The notes: generated from the letters alone by a model not told the origin. 64,000 nucleotides of DNA from Cryptomeria japonica (GCF_030272615.1 NC_081409.1:912951840-913015839); one strand, 5' to 3'. Shown: positions 22,163 to 33,269, counted from the stretch's first letter. Numbers and translations are program-made.

Positions 22163-24975
22163 TCATTGACAAAGAATTAAGGAGTCTTCATCATGTTCTT
22201 GATTCTTTGTTTCATTGACCTTTGGATTGCTATCCTTTTTTGAAGTTTCTTCCTTTGAATTTTCTTCTTTCTTTGAGGGCTTCTGTTTCTTTATTGCATC
22301 CTTCTTAGTAGAAATCCCTTTCTTGGGAAGGATCTGGCTTGAAGTGAGGCTTTCTTTAATGGTGGGTTGGATTTTCTTAACATCGCCTCTTTTAAGTAAC
22401 ACCTTTCCTTCTAACATATCTTCCTTTTTGGTTGGAAAGGATAACGTTTGGACCATACATTCGTCCTCCTCTGACTGCTACTTATTATCAACTTCATCTT
22501 GAATCACTTTGACCGTGGCTTGAGTATTATTGGCTGCTTCTTTGGAAGTATTCTAACTATTTGACCTCACTGCACTTGTGTCATTCAGGCTATTGATTAT
22601 GGTATCTTTAATTTCTATCACTTTTAATAACTCATAGAGTGGCAAGCTACTCTTAACCTTTTTGAGTTCTTCCAACACAAGCATAGCAAGCCTTTTCATT
22701 TTATCCCTTGGAGGAGGAGGAGGAACATTCTTTTGTCTATACTCTTGTGCATCTTGTGGATAATTGGGAGTATTAATAGCCTTTGGATGTGGAGGAGTAG
22801 AGAAATTGTTAGGAGGAATGGATGTTGTCAGAGGTTCCTAATTTCTCTGATTTCTTTGGTATACCCTCAGACCTACGCCTCCTGAGGATTGGTGGAATAC
22901 TTCTTTTATTCCTTCAAATAAGACACTATTATTCAAGGGCGAGAAATAATATTCTGAATCTTCAATAGGTTCATTTGCTGAAGTAGGTGGGAATTGAGAA
23001 CTAGGAGGTACAATCGGCCCATTAGCTGATTCTGGAGGAAATCTTCCATTTTGAGCCTAGTCGTTCTCCCCTTTCGGTGAATGGTTGTAACTTTCCACGG
23101 CCATGGCTTGATCATATTGAGTGGTAGGGACCATTTCATATCTTGTTGTAGGAGGGTTTTTGGGTGCATCATTTCTATGTATCTCCTTTTGAAATATGTC
23201 AGTTGCAATCTTGAATTCAGGACAGTGCAATTCAGAATGTTGGTTCATACTATGAAGTCTACACCAACTGGATAAGGCTGCCTCAGCTAGAAAAACCTTG
23301 CTGGTAGGATAGTTTTCTTGATTTTGTGAACTTGATGGGTTGTCTAGTGGCATCACCACATTTCCATTATTAGGGGCCATATTCCATGCTCTCCTCTGGA
23401 AACCTTGATTATTGTTTTTGAAACCTTGATTGTTATTTCCTTGAAAATTTTGATTGTTCACTTGTTGTCCCTGATTAATTCTTTGTATGATTTACAGTTG
23501 ATTATTTTGATTCCTCAAGTGGGTCACCTCAGTTGACAACTTCTTGACTTGTTCAATCAGCTCTTTCATTTCCTCCTTTTCTTCTTGTGTTCTTGAGGAG
23601 GTTGTTGCATTTTGTAGGTACATAGGTTGTGCTGGTGGGGCTTGTGAATGTACAGCTCCAGGATGAAGCACCAACTAATTTGACGGCTGTATGCTGGGAT
23701 ACATTACTTGTGGAATTGGATTCATTTCTAGGGTTTGATGTGCCAACGCCAGACTTATTGAATTTGGTTCAATGCTACAGTAGGTCCCATATGAAGTAGA
23801 GGCCCACTGATATTTTGCCCCATGTGCTTACTGACTTCAATAGCTTTTGCATATGCTGCATTTAAATAATTTGGAGTAGGATAGGCCCTTACAAACATGG
23901 TAGTGAGATGATCTAAAGCTCCATAATAAATTTCCCTTGGATCAGCAATGAGATATGGATGACACAACATCGTGTAAGCTCTATGGAACCTATTATTGAA
24001 AGAAGTGATAGGCTCATGTTCTCTCCTTCTGATCTCAAAAACTTGCCTATATAACTCAATAGGTGTGGTTGAAATGCCAAACTTTACATAAATGTATCTT
24101 TCATTACATCCCATGTTCTGATTGACCCTGTTGGTAGATGAATGAACTAGAAGTATGCTTCTTCTCCTAATGAATAGGGAAATAGTCTACAAGCTATGTC
24201 TCTGTATTTAATTCGCTTGTTGCGAAGAAGGTCTTCAAACATTTTGATATGATCTTTTGTTGTACGATTGAAATCATTGGTGTTGAACTTAGGATAGAAG
24301 TTCTCTGGATTCTTAGGCATATCATGATATACTGCAAATTCTAATGGTGATAAATTATCGATAATCCCTGTAGCTCCATTGAGTGCATAAGAAGGAGGAG
24401 GAGGAGGAGGATTGTGAGCCATCGTGCTTCCCGAAGGTTGGAAACTTGATTGAGAATTTGATGAACTGACTTGACTGACTGGTTGTGTAATTGCCTGGAT
24501 ACTTGCCTGAATCGCTACGTGTACTTGTTCTTGAAGAGATGGAGCTTGTGATGAATCAAAAGTATCCTCTAACCTCAATTCAGGTTGTCTTGAAGTATTT
24601 TATTTCTTAGCTTGCTTCGATCTCGAAGTGAACTGAAGTTCAGTCAGATCCTTTATGCCTGGTGTAGACCTCAATATCCTTTGGTGATTTTTTGGGTGAG
24701 AAAGAACCAATATGATCCAACATGAAGATCTTACCTTTTGAGAATTACTGTAGGTTCCTTTGGTTACAAAGTTCTCTCGTAGCAGCTCTTTGGAATTCTT
24801 CAGCTCTATCTGCTTCTTGTTTCAAGATAATTCTAACTCTAGTATACTCAAGGTCACTTCTCCTTAGGTTCCACGCAAGGTCATTCAATCTTGAAACAAT
24901 GTCTTCTTGTATGTTGCCTATCTCCAAATTGGGTTGTACTACCTCATCCAATCCTCTATGTGGCAACACCATAGT
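22163..24975 (-). pseudogene. gag of G1, broken
   Basis: Fragments read right to left: 24745-24972 (helical, VLPHRGLDEVV), 24147-24578 (Gln/Ser/Pro-rich, then YPKFNTNDFNRTTKDHIKMF and CRLFPYSLGEEAYF), 23755-24114 (RREHEPITSFNNRFHRAY capsid helix), 23492-23674 (coiled coil EEKEEMKELIEQVKKLSTEV), 23057-23461 (Asn/Gln-rich, then a knuckle-like CRLHSMNQHSELHC) and 22163-22456 (Lys-rich). The order and the CX2HX4HX4C knuckle match gag of the large non-chromovirus gypsy group. Frameshifts separate nearly every piece. Confidence 0.72.
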
Positions 24976-26250
24976 GATACATGTTCATCTCAAATTTTTC
25001 CGAATCCCTTTTGAGGTAGGATTTTTTGAATAGCATTGTTCCTCATAATGATCAAATTTGTATAGAAAAGTAGGCATGCCCTCCTTGTAGAAGGATCAAT
25101 CAGAGCAGCTCCAAGGTTATGATATGTAGGTTCTCTACTTTTGGATAAGCACCAATGGTCATTGTGTTTGTTGTTTCATCAAGGGGCCTTACGTACTTTC
25201 TAAGAAGGCTTGTTCTTGCAATTACTTTTCAATGAGGAAATTGGATTTTCCTAATGCTAACTGATGTTTCAAAAAGGGGCAAAAGATATGGGATTCAAGA
25301 GGGCTATAATAAACTAGGCCTAAGAATGACTAAATGGATAGTGATCTTGGTGAAACTCTACCAATCTCAGTAATGCCAAAGAACAACAACTCTACTAGAA
25401 TGATGCGATCTTCTAAGGGAATTCAATGATTTTCGAATCATTAATGGAAATAAATACTATCAATAAGATACATACCAATATCCTAAATAATAATTGAACT
25501 CTTAAACTATTTCAATATCTCTAGTTGACCACACAAGGTACACTTACAATTAGTAAGGGGCTAGTGGTTTGGACTATGAGTTTTATCAAAAGATCAAACA
25601 CAACATTTGTCACTCAATATAACTCTAAAATCTGAGTACTATCTCCAATAAGAGTGATTAAGGAAGATAAACAACCATGTAAAAAGCCACAAAGATTTCA
25701 ATAAAATACCATAACTTCAATATTTCATTGATCTCATAGAAAAATATAACAACAATTGTTCAAATTTCTCTCTTCACTACTTTTATCTCTGCTACTAACA
25801 ATCTTATTCTTCTTCTCTCTTTTCTAACTTTTTTAAATGACTTGAGTGAGGGATTATATAGCACTCGCAGATACAATGAATGACCTGGATCTAAAGAAGA
25901 TCAAAGGTTTATATTTTGACACCTAAACCCTAATTAGGGCTTGTTACAAAAATAACCCTATTTAGATAAGTATAATCACTGCATAGCCAATAGAAATTGG
26001 CACAAATAATGAGGAAACATATCCCAATAGGAATTGCATTTCCCTATTAGTTCATAACAACTTTTCATCTAGAATTTTGTTCCCTTTTCTATGTTCTAAA
26101 CTAGCATATTCAATGAATTTGGATGTAATCCCTTCGATCTCTGCAATGGGAATCTCATGCAGGTTCTTCATTCGCTCTTCCAAGTGAAGGAAGATCAAAG
26201 GATGGAAGAAGGGTTATCTCCCACCCATGCTATAGTTCTTTTGTTCTCTC
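24976..26250 (-). repeat. Probable 5' LTR or leader of G1
   Basis: About 1.3 kb without coding signal between gag and unit U2. The minus strand has a good core promoter, TATATAATCC (complement of 25851-25860), followed by a purine-rich start region. This fits an LTR promoter driving G1. A possible LTR end is TATCA at 24976-24980 (minus strand), followed by TGGTGTTGCC, which only weakly resembles a primer site. No second copy was found on the left side of G1, so the LTR call is unproven. Confidence 0.4.
25853..25860 (-). promoter_or_regulatory. TATA box, minus strand
   Basis: The minus strand reads TATATAAT in an AT-poor local context, pointing toward the G1 gag about 900 bp downstream. It supports an LTR promoter here. 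Confidence 0.5.
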
Positions 26251-26289
26251 AATCAGGAACATATTAGCATACATCTGATCTCGTTGCTT

Positions 26290-29058
26290 TTATGTGATCA
26301 TGTTCTCCTCTTTGCAAAAAATAACCTTGATCCTATCTTCCAATTCTTGGACATCCACATCTATTTCAATCTCTATCCTTCTGTCAAGGATTGTATATAA
26401 TACATCAAACACCTTATCTTGAATAGGATGGATATTATCCTCCACTCGGATGCATCTACTATTGATGTCCTCTAATAGAACTTCCTTCATGTGGAGCAAT
26501 TGACCATTGTAGAAGATTATGAGCTCCTCCATCAATTATCTTTTCTTGTGCTAAAACCTGTCTTGATGTCCTTCTTACCACCTGTAATACAGGGATGACA
26601 ATATCTCTAGTGTGAGTGAACACATCCACAAACACCATTAGATTATGAATGATCTCAAGGAATTGGATAGCTCTATGGATTGTCTTCATCATTCTTGCTA
26701 CAAATTCCATGGCTACCTTGAAGGATTCATCAATCCATGTACTCATGAGTTGGGCTAAGTTATTCATCTTTTTTGCCTCATTTATTGACCTAGGAGGGAG
26801 TGCCTACAAGGGTGAGACTACTGGATCCTATTGTCTTAACAGATGATTAAGGTGTCTAAAATAATTCCTCCAAGCGTTAACCTCCTTTCCCAACCTTTTA
26901 TTCTTTTCCATTTCTTCCTTTAGTTTATCATTAACTGCTCTCACTGAATCGGTTGCTTATTCCATGGCTTGCTCGGAGGTAAGTGGACCAAGATCAAATG
27001 TCTCTAAATTATATTCTTCTTCCATAATCTCATCATCATACTTGTCCACTACTGGTGTAGCTATCTGTATCTTCCTGGATCTTGCATCATCTCTAATTAC
27101 CTTTGACATCCTTGTAGCCTTCTTCCTTTTGATCTCTTCTTGAGAGTTTCTTAGAAGACTTTCCAAATCAAATACTTTCTCTTCATCTTCAACCACATTT
27201 ACCCTCATAAGTCTTTCTTTTATCCAATCTATAATGGAAGACTTTTTCTCTCTTGTATTTCCTTAGAGAAAGGCCCCTCAACTCTGGAAGGAGATGTTGC
27301 TTCATCATCATTCTTTTCTTCTTGTTTCTCATTAGCACCAAATTGGAGAGGAAGAGAATGACTTGATGAGTGTTAAGGTGTTCATCCTTTGCCTTGTTTA
27401 TCATTCTACACTATGGATTCCATACACTCATCTACTTCATACACCTTCTCTCTTTGATCCTCTCCTTGGCCTAGCTCCTTTTCATGTCTAGAAGAAGTAC
27501 TCGATGGTGAATCTTTGTTTCTTCATGGATGGTTCTTACTTTTTAGGTCCCTCCTTTCTCTTTGACCCCTTGGAATGAGAAGTGTTCTCACTTACACTTG
27601 CTTCTCCTTCTTTTGTTCTTTCTTCTAGGCTGAATGTCATGGTTATATTTTGTTCCTTCAATTTTTGATGTTGGACATCTACCCATCTGCGAGTACAATT
27701 CACAACTGGGTCCATCAATGTTCTTAAGTCTGTGACTTCTTGTTCATCCCAATCTATCTTCACTTCCTTGTCTTCCTTCTCATAGGAGGATTGGAGATAT
27801 CTACCACTGTCATGTGCTTGATTAGCTACTCTATAAACTTTACATTTCCTAATAAGATCCAAAGGTAATCTAGAGTGCATCTTCCTTTTTACCTCCACAT
27901 CATCCTGGACATTCATCCAAAAGTCCTCTACTTGAAACAAATGCTTGTACATTTTCCCAACTACTTCTTCCATATAACCATTAGGATCAAAATTCTCTCT
28001 CGAGGCAAAGGATGTGAATAAATACAGAGACAGTTCCTTTTCTGCATCTTCAGCTGCTTGAGAATTAGGACACACTTGAATTGAATTTCCCAATGAAATA
28101 GGTATGAGGATACCATTCCATGCTTATGTCTTGATGCTTTAGCACAGGCTGCCAACTATTTAGTCACTTCAAGTAATATTATTCTATCCATAGGATATCT
28201 TGGCAACATATAAGGAGGTGAAGGACAGCCATGGACCCTAATGTAGGTGAATTTAGGAAATTGAATGAACCGTGCACCATGTTTCTTCACGACTTCTTGT
28301 TCTTCTAGAGATAGTCGATGGTGGATCCCTCCTTGTAATGTCCTAGTGATATGCAATGTGAAAGTATCGTTGACTAGCTCGTAGTAATTGCTAATAATTC
28401 TGGCCCAATTGAAAATTTTCTTTTCTTGAACAATCACCTATATAAAGAAGAACATCCACTTGTCAAAAAAGAAGGTTTGAGAGGCACCTATAATCATATT
28501 GAGCATGGTTATCAAGTCTCTGAATTCCTCTTGGAAATCAATTCTATGAGGCATATTGGGTATCTTATTGAAGCGAGGCCTACCCTTGAGTAACCAATTC
28601 TTCTTGATGAAGTTCAAATAGGTATAAGGGTCATCTTCGTAGATAGATTTAGCTCCTTCTAAGCTCTTGTAGATCATATCTCTTGGTTCCAGAAGATGAA
28701 AAGCTTCGCTTATAGCTTCTTTTGAAAGATAGGTGAGGATAGTTCCATCCTTGGCTATGATTGTCCTTGAATATGAATCATAGTGCCTAGCACATTCAAT
28801 CATTAGCTCATGACATCTGACTGCGAGAGGGAAGCCCGTGGCCTTGATGATGCCACTCTCAATTATCTTCTTGGCTATGGGTGATGGCTTGCCAATGTAG
28901 GGTGTTTCTCGAAACTTCTTCATATTAAAGTTCCCTAAGTTGGTGTCTCCAATACTGCTCCATTTGGATACGATCCTTGTCTCCAAGTCATCACTCCTTT
29001 GATCTTCTTTAATGAGAGCTTGCCGGGTAGAAGATCCACTTGCCTTGGTGGCCATCAT
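26290..29058 (-). pseudogene. Unknown repeat-borne protein U, copy 2 (broken)
   Basis: Diverged second copy of the unit at 2961-5650, same strand. It starts with an ATG at 29058 (MMATKASGS), runs 206 codons to the same TAG as copy 1, then 28437-28156, 28093-27536, 27208-26957, 26767-26459 and 26535-26290. It lacks about 64 residues near 28387 that copy 1 has (the segment with YVIYYLARCFEYVGLPHRG), without loss of frame. It extends the C-terminus beyond what copia A left of copy 1 (RDIVIPVLQVVRRTSRQVL; LYTILDRRIEIEIDVDVQEL; VIFCKEENMIT). The C-terminal part looks helical and charged. I assign no function. Confidence 0.6.
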
Positions 29059-29059
29059 T

Positions 29060-30109
29060 TGTTAGGTCCCAGAGACAACTAAGAGGGGGGGTGAATTAGT
29101 TGTCCAATAAATTCAACCAAAATTAACTTAACCAAAACTTAATGCTTATTGCCGGTAAACCAAACTTTATGTCGGTAGACAGTTTTATCAGTTAACTGTA
29201 GTATCGGTAAAGATTAATGCATGAAACAAAAAGACAATAATATCCACAACACATAACACAAATTTTTATACGTGGAAACCCTGTAAGGGGAAAAACCATA
29301 GTGGGAAGCCTTACCCACAATCAAATGATACTACTACAGATAGTATGGGTGTACAATATGGAGTCTGCACATGCAGAAAGGCCAGCTGCCTAGAGCTCAC
29401 TGGTTAATCATAAAATGGGAGTCACACTGATTACAATTGGATGGTTAAATCTGATGATAATGTACTGCATAAAATAGCATCTTCATATGCTGGATTCAGT
29501 ACCAGTTTAGTTCTGATTGCCTTCTCAAAACCTTCCTTCAACCTTCAAATGATGTATGCATGTATAGCTCTACTTTTTTTTTGCATATATCCTATTACAA
29601 TCCTTTTTCCTTATTGCATATCAATCTCACAAATGAGATCTTACATTTATACCATAACCTAAGACCAATTGAATAGGTCCACTCACTAAGAATATTATAA
29701 TAAAATCAATTACAAATGAATCAATAAGCAATGCATTATGTCAGCTCAATGCATTTACAATAATAATAAATCATTTTCATAACGTGTCATGCTGATCTGG
29801 AATAGATATGCTTGTCGGTGTATAACCTGTACCTATTTTCTGGTAACAAAAAATATGTAAACCCGAATAGATCAATAACCAAATCACCAAAATCAAGTGA
29901 TCAAATAATGTCTTCAACATAGCCAGGTATTCTTCAAGTCATTCCAAGTGCCTGTGAACAATATAACCTGCTAGTGAACTAAATACCGGTGACTGTGCAT
30001 AAGTCATTGACTTGCCGGTGAACATAACCAAAGATCTCCAAGTGCTGATAAGGTTGACAAGTGTTGACATCAATGACAAAACCATATCAACATATCCAAA
30101 ATACCAACA
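29060..30109 (-). repeat. 3' LTR of copia B
   Basis: 1050 bp, TG...CA, matching 45780-46813. It contains a G run at about 29085, and the conserved CGTGG/CCC/GGGG/CCA block at about 29272-29305 shared with other copia LTRs here. No coding signal. Confidence 0.95.
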
Positions 30110-30460
30110 ATCTCCCCCTTTGGCATTGATGGAAACACAAGATGGAAAAACCATCAAAGTGCCAAAATAGAAATGTCAAAAACCAAAAACCAAAAAACAA
30201 CAATCTCCCAAAGAGATCATTAACCATAAATGAAAATACATAATGTCTCTCCCCTAGGAATAATCTCTCTCGAAAGATACTCTCCCCAAATTTTTTTTCC
30301 ATAATATCTCTCCCCCTTTGACATCAAATGCCAAAGCAATACAAAATACCAACTCATTACAAAATACCAACTACTCCCCCTGAGAAGTAGCTCTCCTCAT
30401 CAAAGCCAGAATAAAATATTTCACTATTAACTATGTCAGTTGATGACAAACATCAACTGT
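30110..30460 (-). promoter_or_regulatory. 3' untranslated region and polypurine tract of copia B
   Basis: Directly inside the 3' LTR the minus strand reads AAAGGGGGAGAT, the polypurine primer for second-strand synthesis. It abuts a hairpin: TTTGGCA and TTGATGG (30119-30132) pair with CCATCAA (30151-30157) and TGCCAAA (30160-30166), 14 pairs with a 2-nt bulge. Further G-rich tracts on the minus strand at about 30305-30312 and 30375-30382 look like extra polypurine copies. No gene. Confidence 0.65.
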
Positions 30461-30983
30461 CTAAGTGTCTACCGGTGGGGGTAGAACTCCAAGTTTCTCT
30501 CTAAGATATTCAAAAGTCTCCTTAGGTAAAGACTTTGTAAAAATATCTACAATCTGCTCTTTAGTATTCACATAAACCAATTTCACTTCTTTTGCTTCAA
30601 CATTCTCTTTTAGAAAATTGAATTTGATAGAAACATGTTTAGTCTTTGAGTGAAATACCGGGTTCTTAGATATATCAATTGCTGCCATATTATCACAGTA
30701 AATAGTTATAGGTTCCTTGCATTTTACCTTTATGTCCTTCAACATTTGTTTGACCCATAATACCTGTGTACAATTTGTAGCTGCAACATATTCTGATTCT
30801 CCTGTTGATAGTGATGTACAACTTTGTTTCTTGCTCAACCATGAAATTAGTCTGCTACCAAGAAAAAATGCTCCACCGATGGTGCTTTTTCTGTCATCTA
30901 CATCTCCTGCCCAATTAGCATTTGTGTATGCACATAAATCAAAATTTTCATCTCTAGGATACCATAAACCAAGATTTGTAGTG
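30461..30983 (-). pseudogene. RNase H of copia B (downstream half, split by gypsy D)
   Basis: Continues the frame interrupted at 42117. It has the copia RNase H motifs: NANWAGDVDDRKST (first Asp region, just inside 30983), WLSKKQSCTSLSTGESEYVAA with the Glu, and IYCDNMAAIDISKNPVFHSKTKH with the Asp. It ends with VDIFTKSLPKETFEYLREKLGV before a stop. This part is open for 125 codons, one of the best kept pieces of B. Confidence 0.9.
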
Positions 30984-30988
30984 CCTTG
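30984..30988. repeat. Target-site duplication of gypsy D (left; right copy 42112-42116)
   Basis: CCTTG on both sides, adjacent to the TG and CA ends. It lies inside the RT/RNase H coding sequence of copia B. Confidence 0.95.
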
Positions 30989-31755
30989 TGTTTATGGTGA
31001 AAATGGATACAATAATAACAATATTGAAAGGCTAAATGAATTCAACCACCAAACCCTAGCCTAACAACAACAAAGATCCACCATAACATATGAAGATTAC
31101 CTAAGACAATGCAAATAACTCAAAATCACAAAGATTATACCATCACATGTCCAATAGGGTTTTGATCTCCATTCTTCCTATCTCCATTGATCTTGCTTGA
31201 TATATTTGCTCTCAGATTTTTATATGCACAAGAGCTCAACAAAGAACGAAATGTGGTTGCAAGTAGGATCGTAGTGTAGCCAAGTCCTCCAAAATTGTTG
31301 ATTAGGGTTTGACAATGAAGAAAGCATCTCCTTAAATAGAAGACACAATAAGAAATGGAGGGTTAAGATTGAGAGGTGTAAAAGGAGGTCGGCTAGGATT
31401 AGAGGGTAGGTATAAGAAATAGTAAAATAATGAAAGAGGTAGGTAGTGTATGAATTAAGAGATGAATGACATGTGTCATGTGTAGAAAAAGATAATGAAT
31501 TAATTAAATAAATAAAGATTTATTTAATTAATAGAAGAAGTAGGACAATTAAATAAATAAAATATTTATTTAATTTAGGAAAGGGATAATTTAAATAAAT
31601 AAATGTATTTATTTAAATGAGAAATAAGGCTAGAAGAGGATAAATGAATTAATTAAATAAATAAAAATTTATTTAATTAATAGAAGAATTAGGCTTAGAT
31701 AATTAAATAAATAAAATATTTATTTAATTAGACATGACAATTTTGGGTGTCTACA
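30989..31755 (-). repeat. 3' LTR of gypsy D
   Basis: Begins TGTTTATGG and ends GTGTCTACA (plus-strand reading). The minus strand has a TATA-like CTATTTAAGG near 31330-31340. The last 260 bp hold five AT-rich palindromes. No coding function. Confidence 0.96.
31499..31730. repeat. Five AT-rich palindromes in the D LTR (second set about 41855-42086)
   Basis: Perfect inverted repeats at 31499-31532 (15-bp arms, 4-nt loop), 31547-31575 (13, 3), 31589-31618 (13, 4), 31648-31681 (15, 4) and 31700-31730 (14, 3). All share the arm core TTAAATAAATA. Purine-rich spacers of 13-29 bp separate them. Confidence 0.95.
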
Positions 31756-31801
31756 TTTTGCCCCTCTTTGAGACAATGCGGCTTGTCGCGTTGTTTCAAA
31801 G
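31756..31801 (+). promoter_or_regulatory. Polypurine tract of gypsy D abutting a 15-bp hairpin
   Basis: The minus strand at 31756-31769 reads AAAGAGGGGCAAAA next to the 3' LTR. Overlapping it, 31766-31780 pairs with 31787-31801 over all 15 positions, two of them G-U wobbles in the plus-strand RNA, around the loop GCTTGT. On the minus strand the two wobbles would be A-C mismatches, so the fold is better in a plus-strand transcript. Confidence 0.7.
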
Positions 31802-32095
31802 AAGATAAGATGAACTGATACAGAGTTTCCCCAAGATGGGAATTATATGCCCCCTCAGGAGATTGGATGAAAATGTCTGAAAAGATTGCAGACAATCTCT
31901 CGATAAGAAAGACGGGATAGAATGGACTGATCAGATAAAGTGACAAAGTCACGGGATAAGGAAGACTGACTCAGGAAATGAGAGCTAGGGCAATCTATAA
32001 GATAGACCACGGGGGAAAATACATCCTCATTGTCATCTACACCGTCACGAGATCACAGTGCAGAGTGAGAAAAAGAGCAGCAACAGTCAGCAGCG

Positions 32096-33269
32096 ATGGC
32101 TTTCGTGCATAGATTCGACCGTGTTCGTCGATTTCAGAGGCCAGCAGAGGCAGGAGAGCCGGTAAGTACCACCAAACCTCCTTGTACTTTGATGCATTTA
32201 TTATTGTCATTAATTTATACTAGGTAATGTAATAAATGCGCATTTATGTCAAGAAAATGCGTTTGTGTCCAAAAATGCGAATTTGTGTCTTCCAGGCCAA
32301 ATCGGCAGTTTTGTGATGAACATACGCTGTCGATTGGATAAGCTGCTGAGAGGATACACTCAAGAAGGTCCTCTAGGGAAGACTAAGATAGATCAAGGCA
32401 CTTTGTGATGAACAGTGAGTACCAAGATAGAGTACTTTGTGATGAACAGAGAGTACTAAAATATGAGCAGCACTTTGTGATGAACAGGGAGTGCAAATGT
32501 GAGTAACACTTTGTGATGAACAGTGAGTGTCACACACGTAGTACTTTGTGATGAACAGGGAGTACTACTAGGATAGATAGCAACACTTTGTGATGAACAG
32601 TGAGTGTCACTAGGATAAATAGCTATGTGCATTTAGATAGCGAGTAGCATTTTGTGATAAACAGTGAATGCCACTATGACTGACATGATTTGATTTGCTT
32701 GACTGCAGGAGTACTTGCTGATGCTGGAGTCACGGGAGAGATTCCCATCGACTCAGAGGTTGCGACCTGAGTTGACAGCCGAGGACTGAGCTGGGATTGA
32801 GGTTATGGGATTGAGATACATTCTATATGTGCCTGAGTTTTGGGTGAACATGGGATTGCTGACTGCACTGGCTGAGAGATGGCACTCAGAGACTTGTAGT
32901 TTGCATTTGCCGATGGGTGGGATGACAGTCACCTTGGAGGATGTATATAGGATTCTACGGATACCAATCGATATGGAGTTAGTACCCTATGATCAAGACG
33001 GAGATAGGGATGCACTGAGACGAGTGTTCTAGGATCCAGGACTGGAGATGAGGGTGGGACACGTGGCATGGGATACCATGACATGGATAGGATTAGCACT
33101 ACCAATAGTGTTGGCAGGAGTTATCAGTGGGTTCCTCTGTCTGGATAGGACGACACGAGGGGTGGCTGCAGGGGACACAGGGGCCAAGAGAGTTGATCTT
33201 GGGGTGGGTCCTTTTAGGGCTCAAACTCCGTCGAGGCCAGGCGGCTCCGAGGGAGGGAGTTCATCATAG
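32096..33269 (+). pseudogene. Plant mobile domain (PMD) gene remnant, antisense inside gypsy D
   Basis: Exon 1 runs 32096-32161 (MAFVHRFDRVRRFQRPAEAG), followed by a donor GTAAGT at 32162. The acceptor GACTGCAG ends at 32708, and exon 2 continues in the same frame. Exon 2 has the aminotransferase-like plant mobile domain start: MGLLTALAERWHSETCSLHL, MTVTLEDVYRILRIPI, then GHVAWDTMTWIGLALP and ISGFLCLDRTTRG. It jumps to a Gly/Ser-rich end GGSEGGSSS, so most of the domain is deleted. In-frame stops: TGA at 32787-32789 and TAG at 33030-33032. PMD sequences occur in both host genes and plant retroelements. The strand is opposite to D's gag. Confidence 0.75.
32303..32671. repeat. Array of eight hairpins with co-varying stems in the PMD intron
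   Basis: Units at 32303-32332, 32397-32423, 32431-32457, 32470-32494, 32506-32530, 32538-32568, 32583-32607 and 32647-32671. Each has a nearly constant loop TTGTGATGAACAG plus two bases, between short stems. The stems differ but match: AGTACT/AGTACT, GCACT/AGTGC, ACACT/AGTGT (twice), GTAGTACT/AGTACTAC and GCATT/AATGC. The second unit is GGCACT/AGTACC with one mismatch. The first, divergent, unit is CGGCAG/CTGTCG with one G-U pair. All lie within the predicted intron 32162-32708, ending 37 bp before the acceptor. Confidence 0.93.

Larger units (their letters stand above)
9182..26250 (-). mobile_element. Gypsy element G1, old, minus strand, interrupted by G2
   Basis: Reading right to left: a probable 5' LTR, gag, protease, an extra RNase H, RT, RNase H, [G2 insertion], the rest of RNase H, integrase, and a 3' non-coding region. 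RT and RNase H (19294-20572) and the remaining RNase H/IN (10133-11533) join exactly once G2 and one copy of its GTTTT duplication are removed. The dual RNase H and the gag type suggest the non-chromovirus (Tat/Athila-like) branch. Many frameshifts show it is old. I could not identify a matching LTR pair, so both outer limits are approximate. Confidence 0.7.

Noticed and set aside
32303-32671. GTGATGA in the constant loop matches snoRNA box C, so the units might be box C/D snoRNAs
   Set aside because: No box D (CTGA) sits at the right distance in the units, and the terminal stems lie directly against the motif. A hairpin-loop reading fits better.
33048-33269. Separate small gene starting at 33048
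   Set aside because: It continues the PMD frame after an in-frame TAG, with domain motifs running across the stop.
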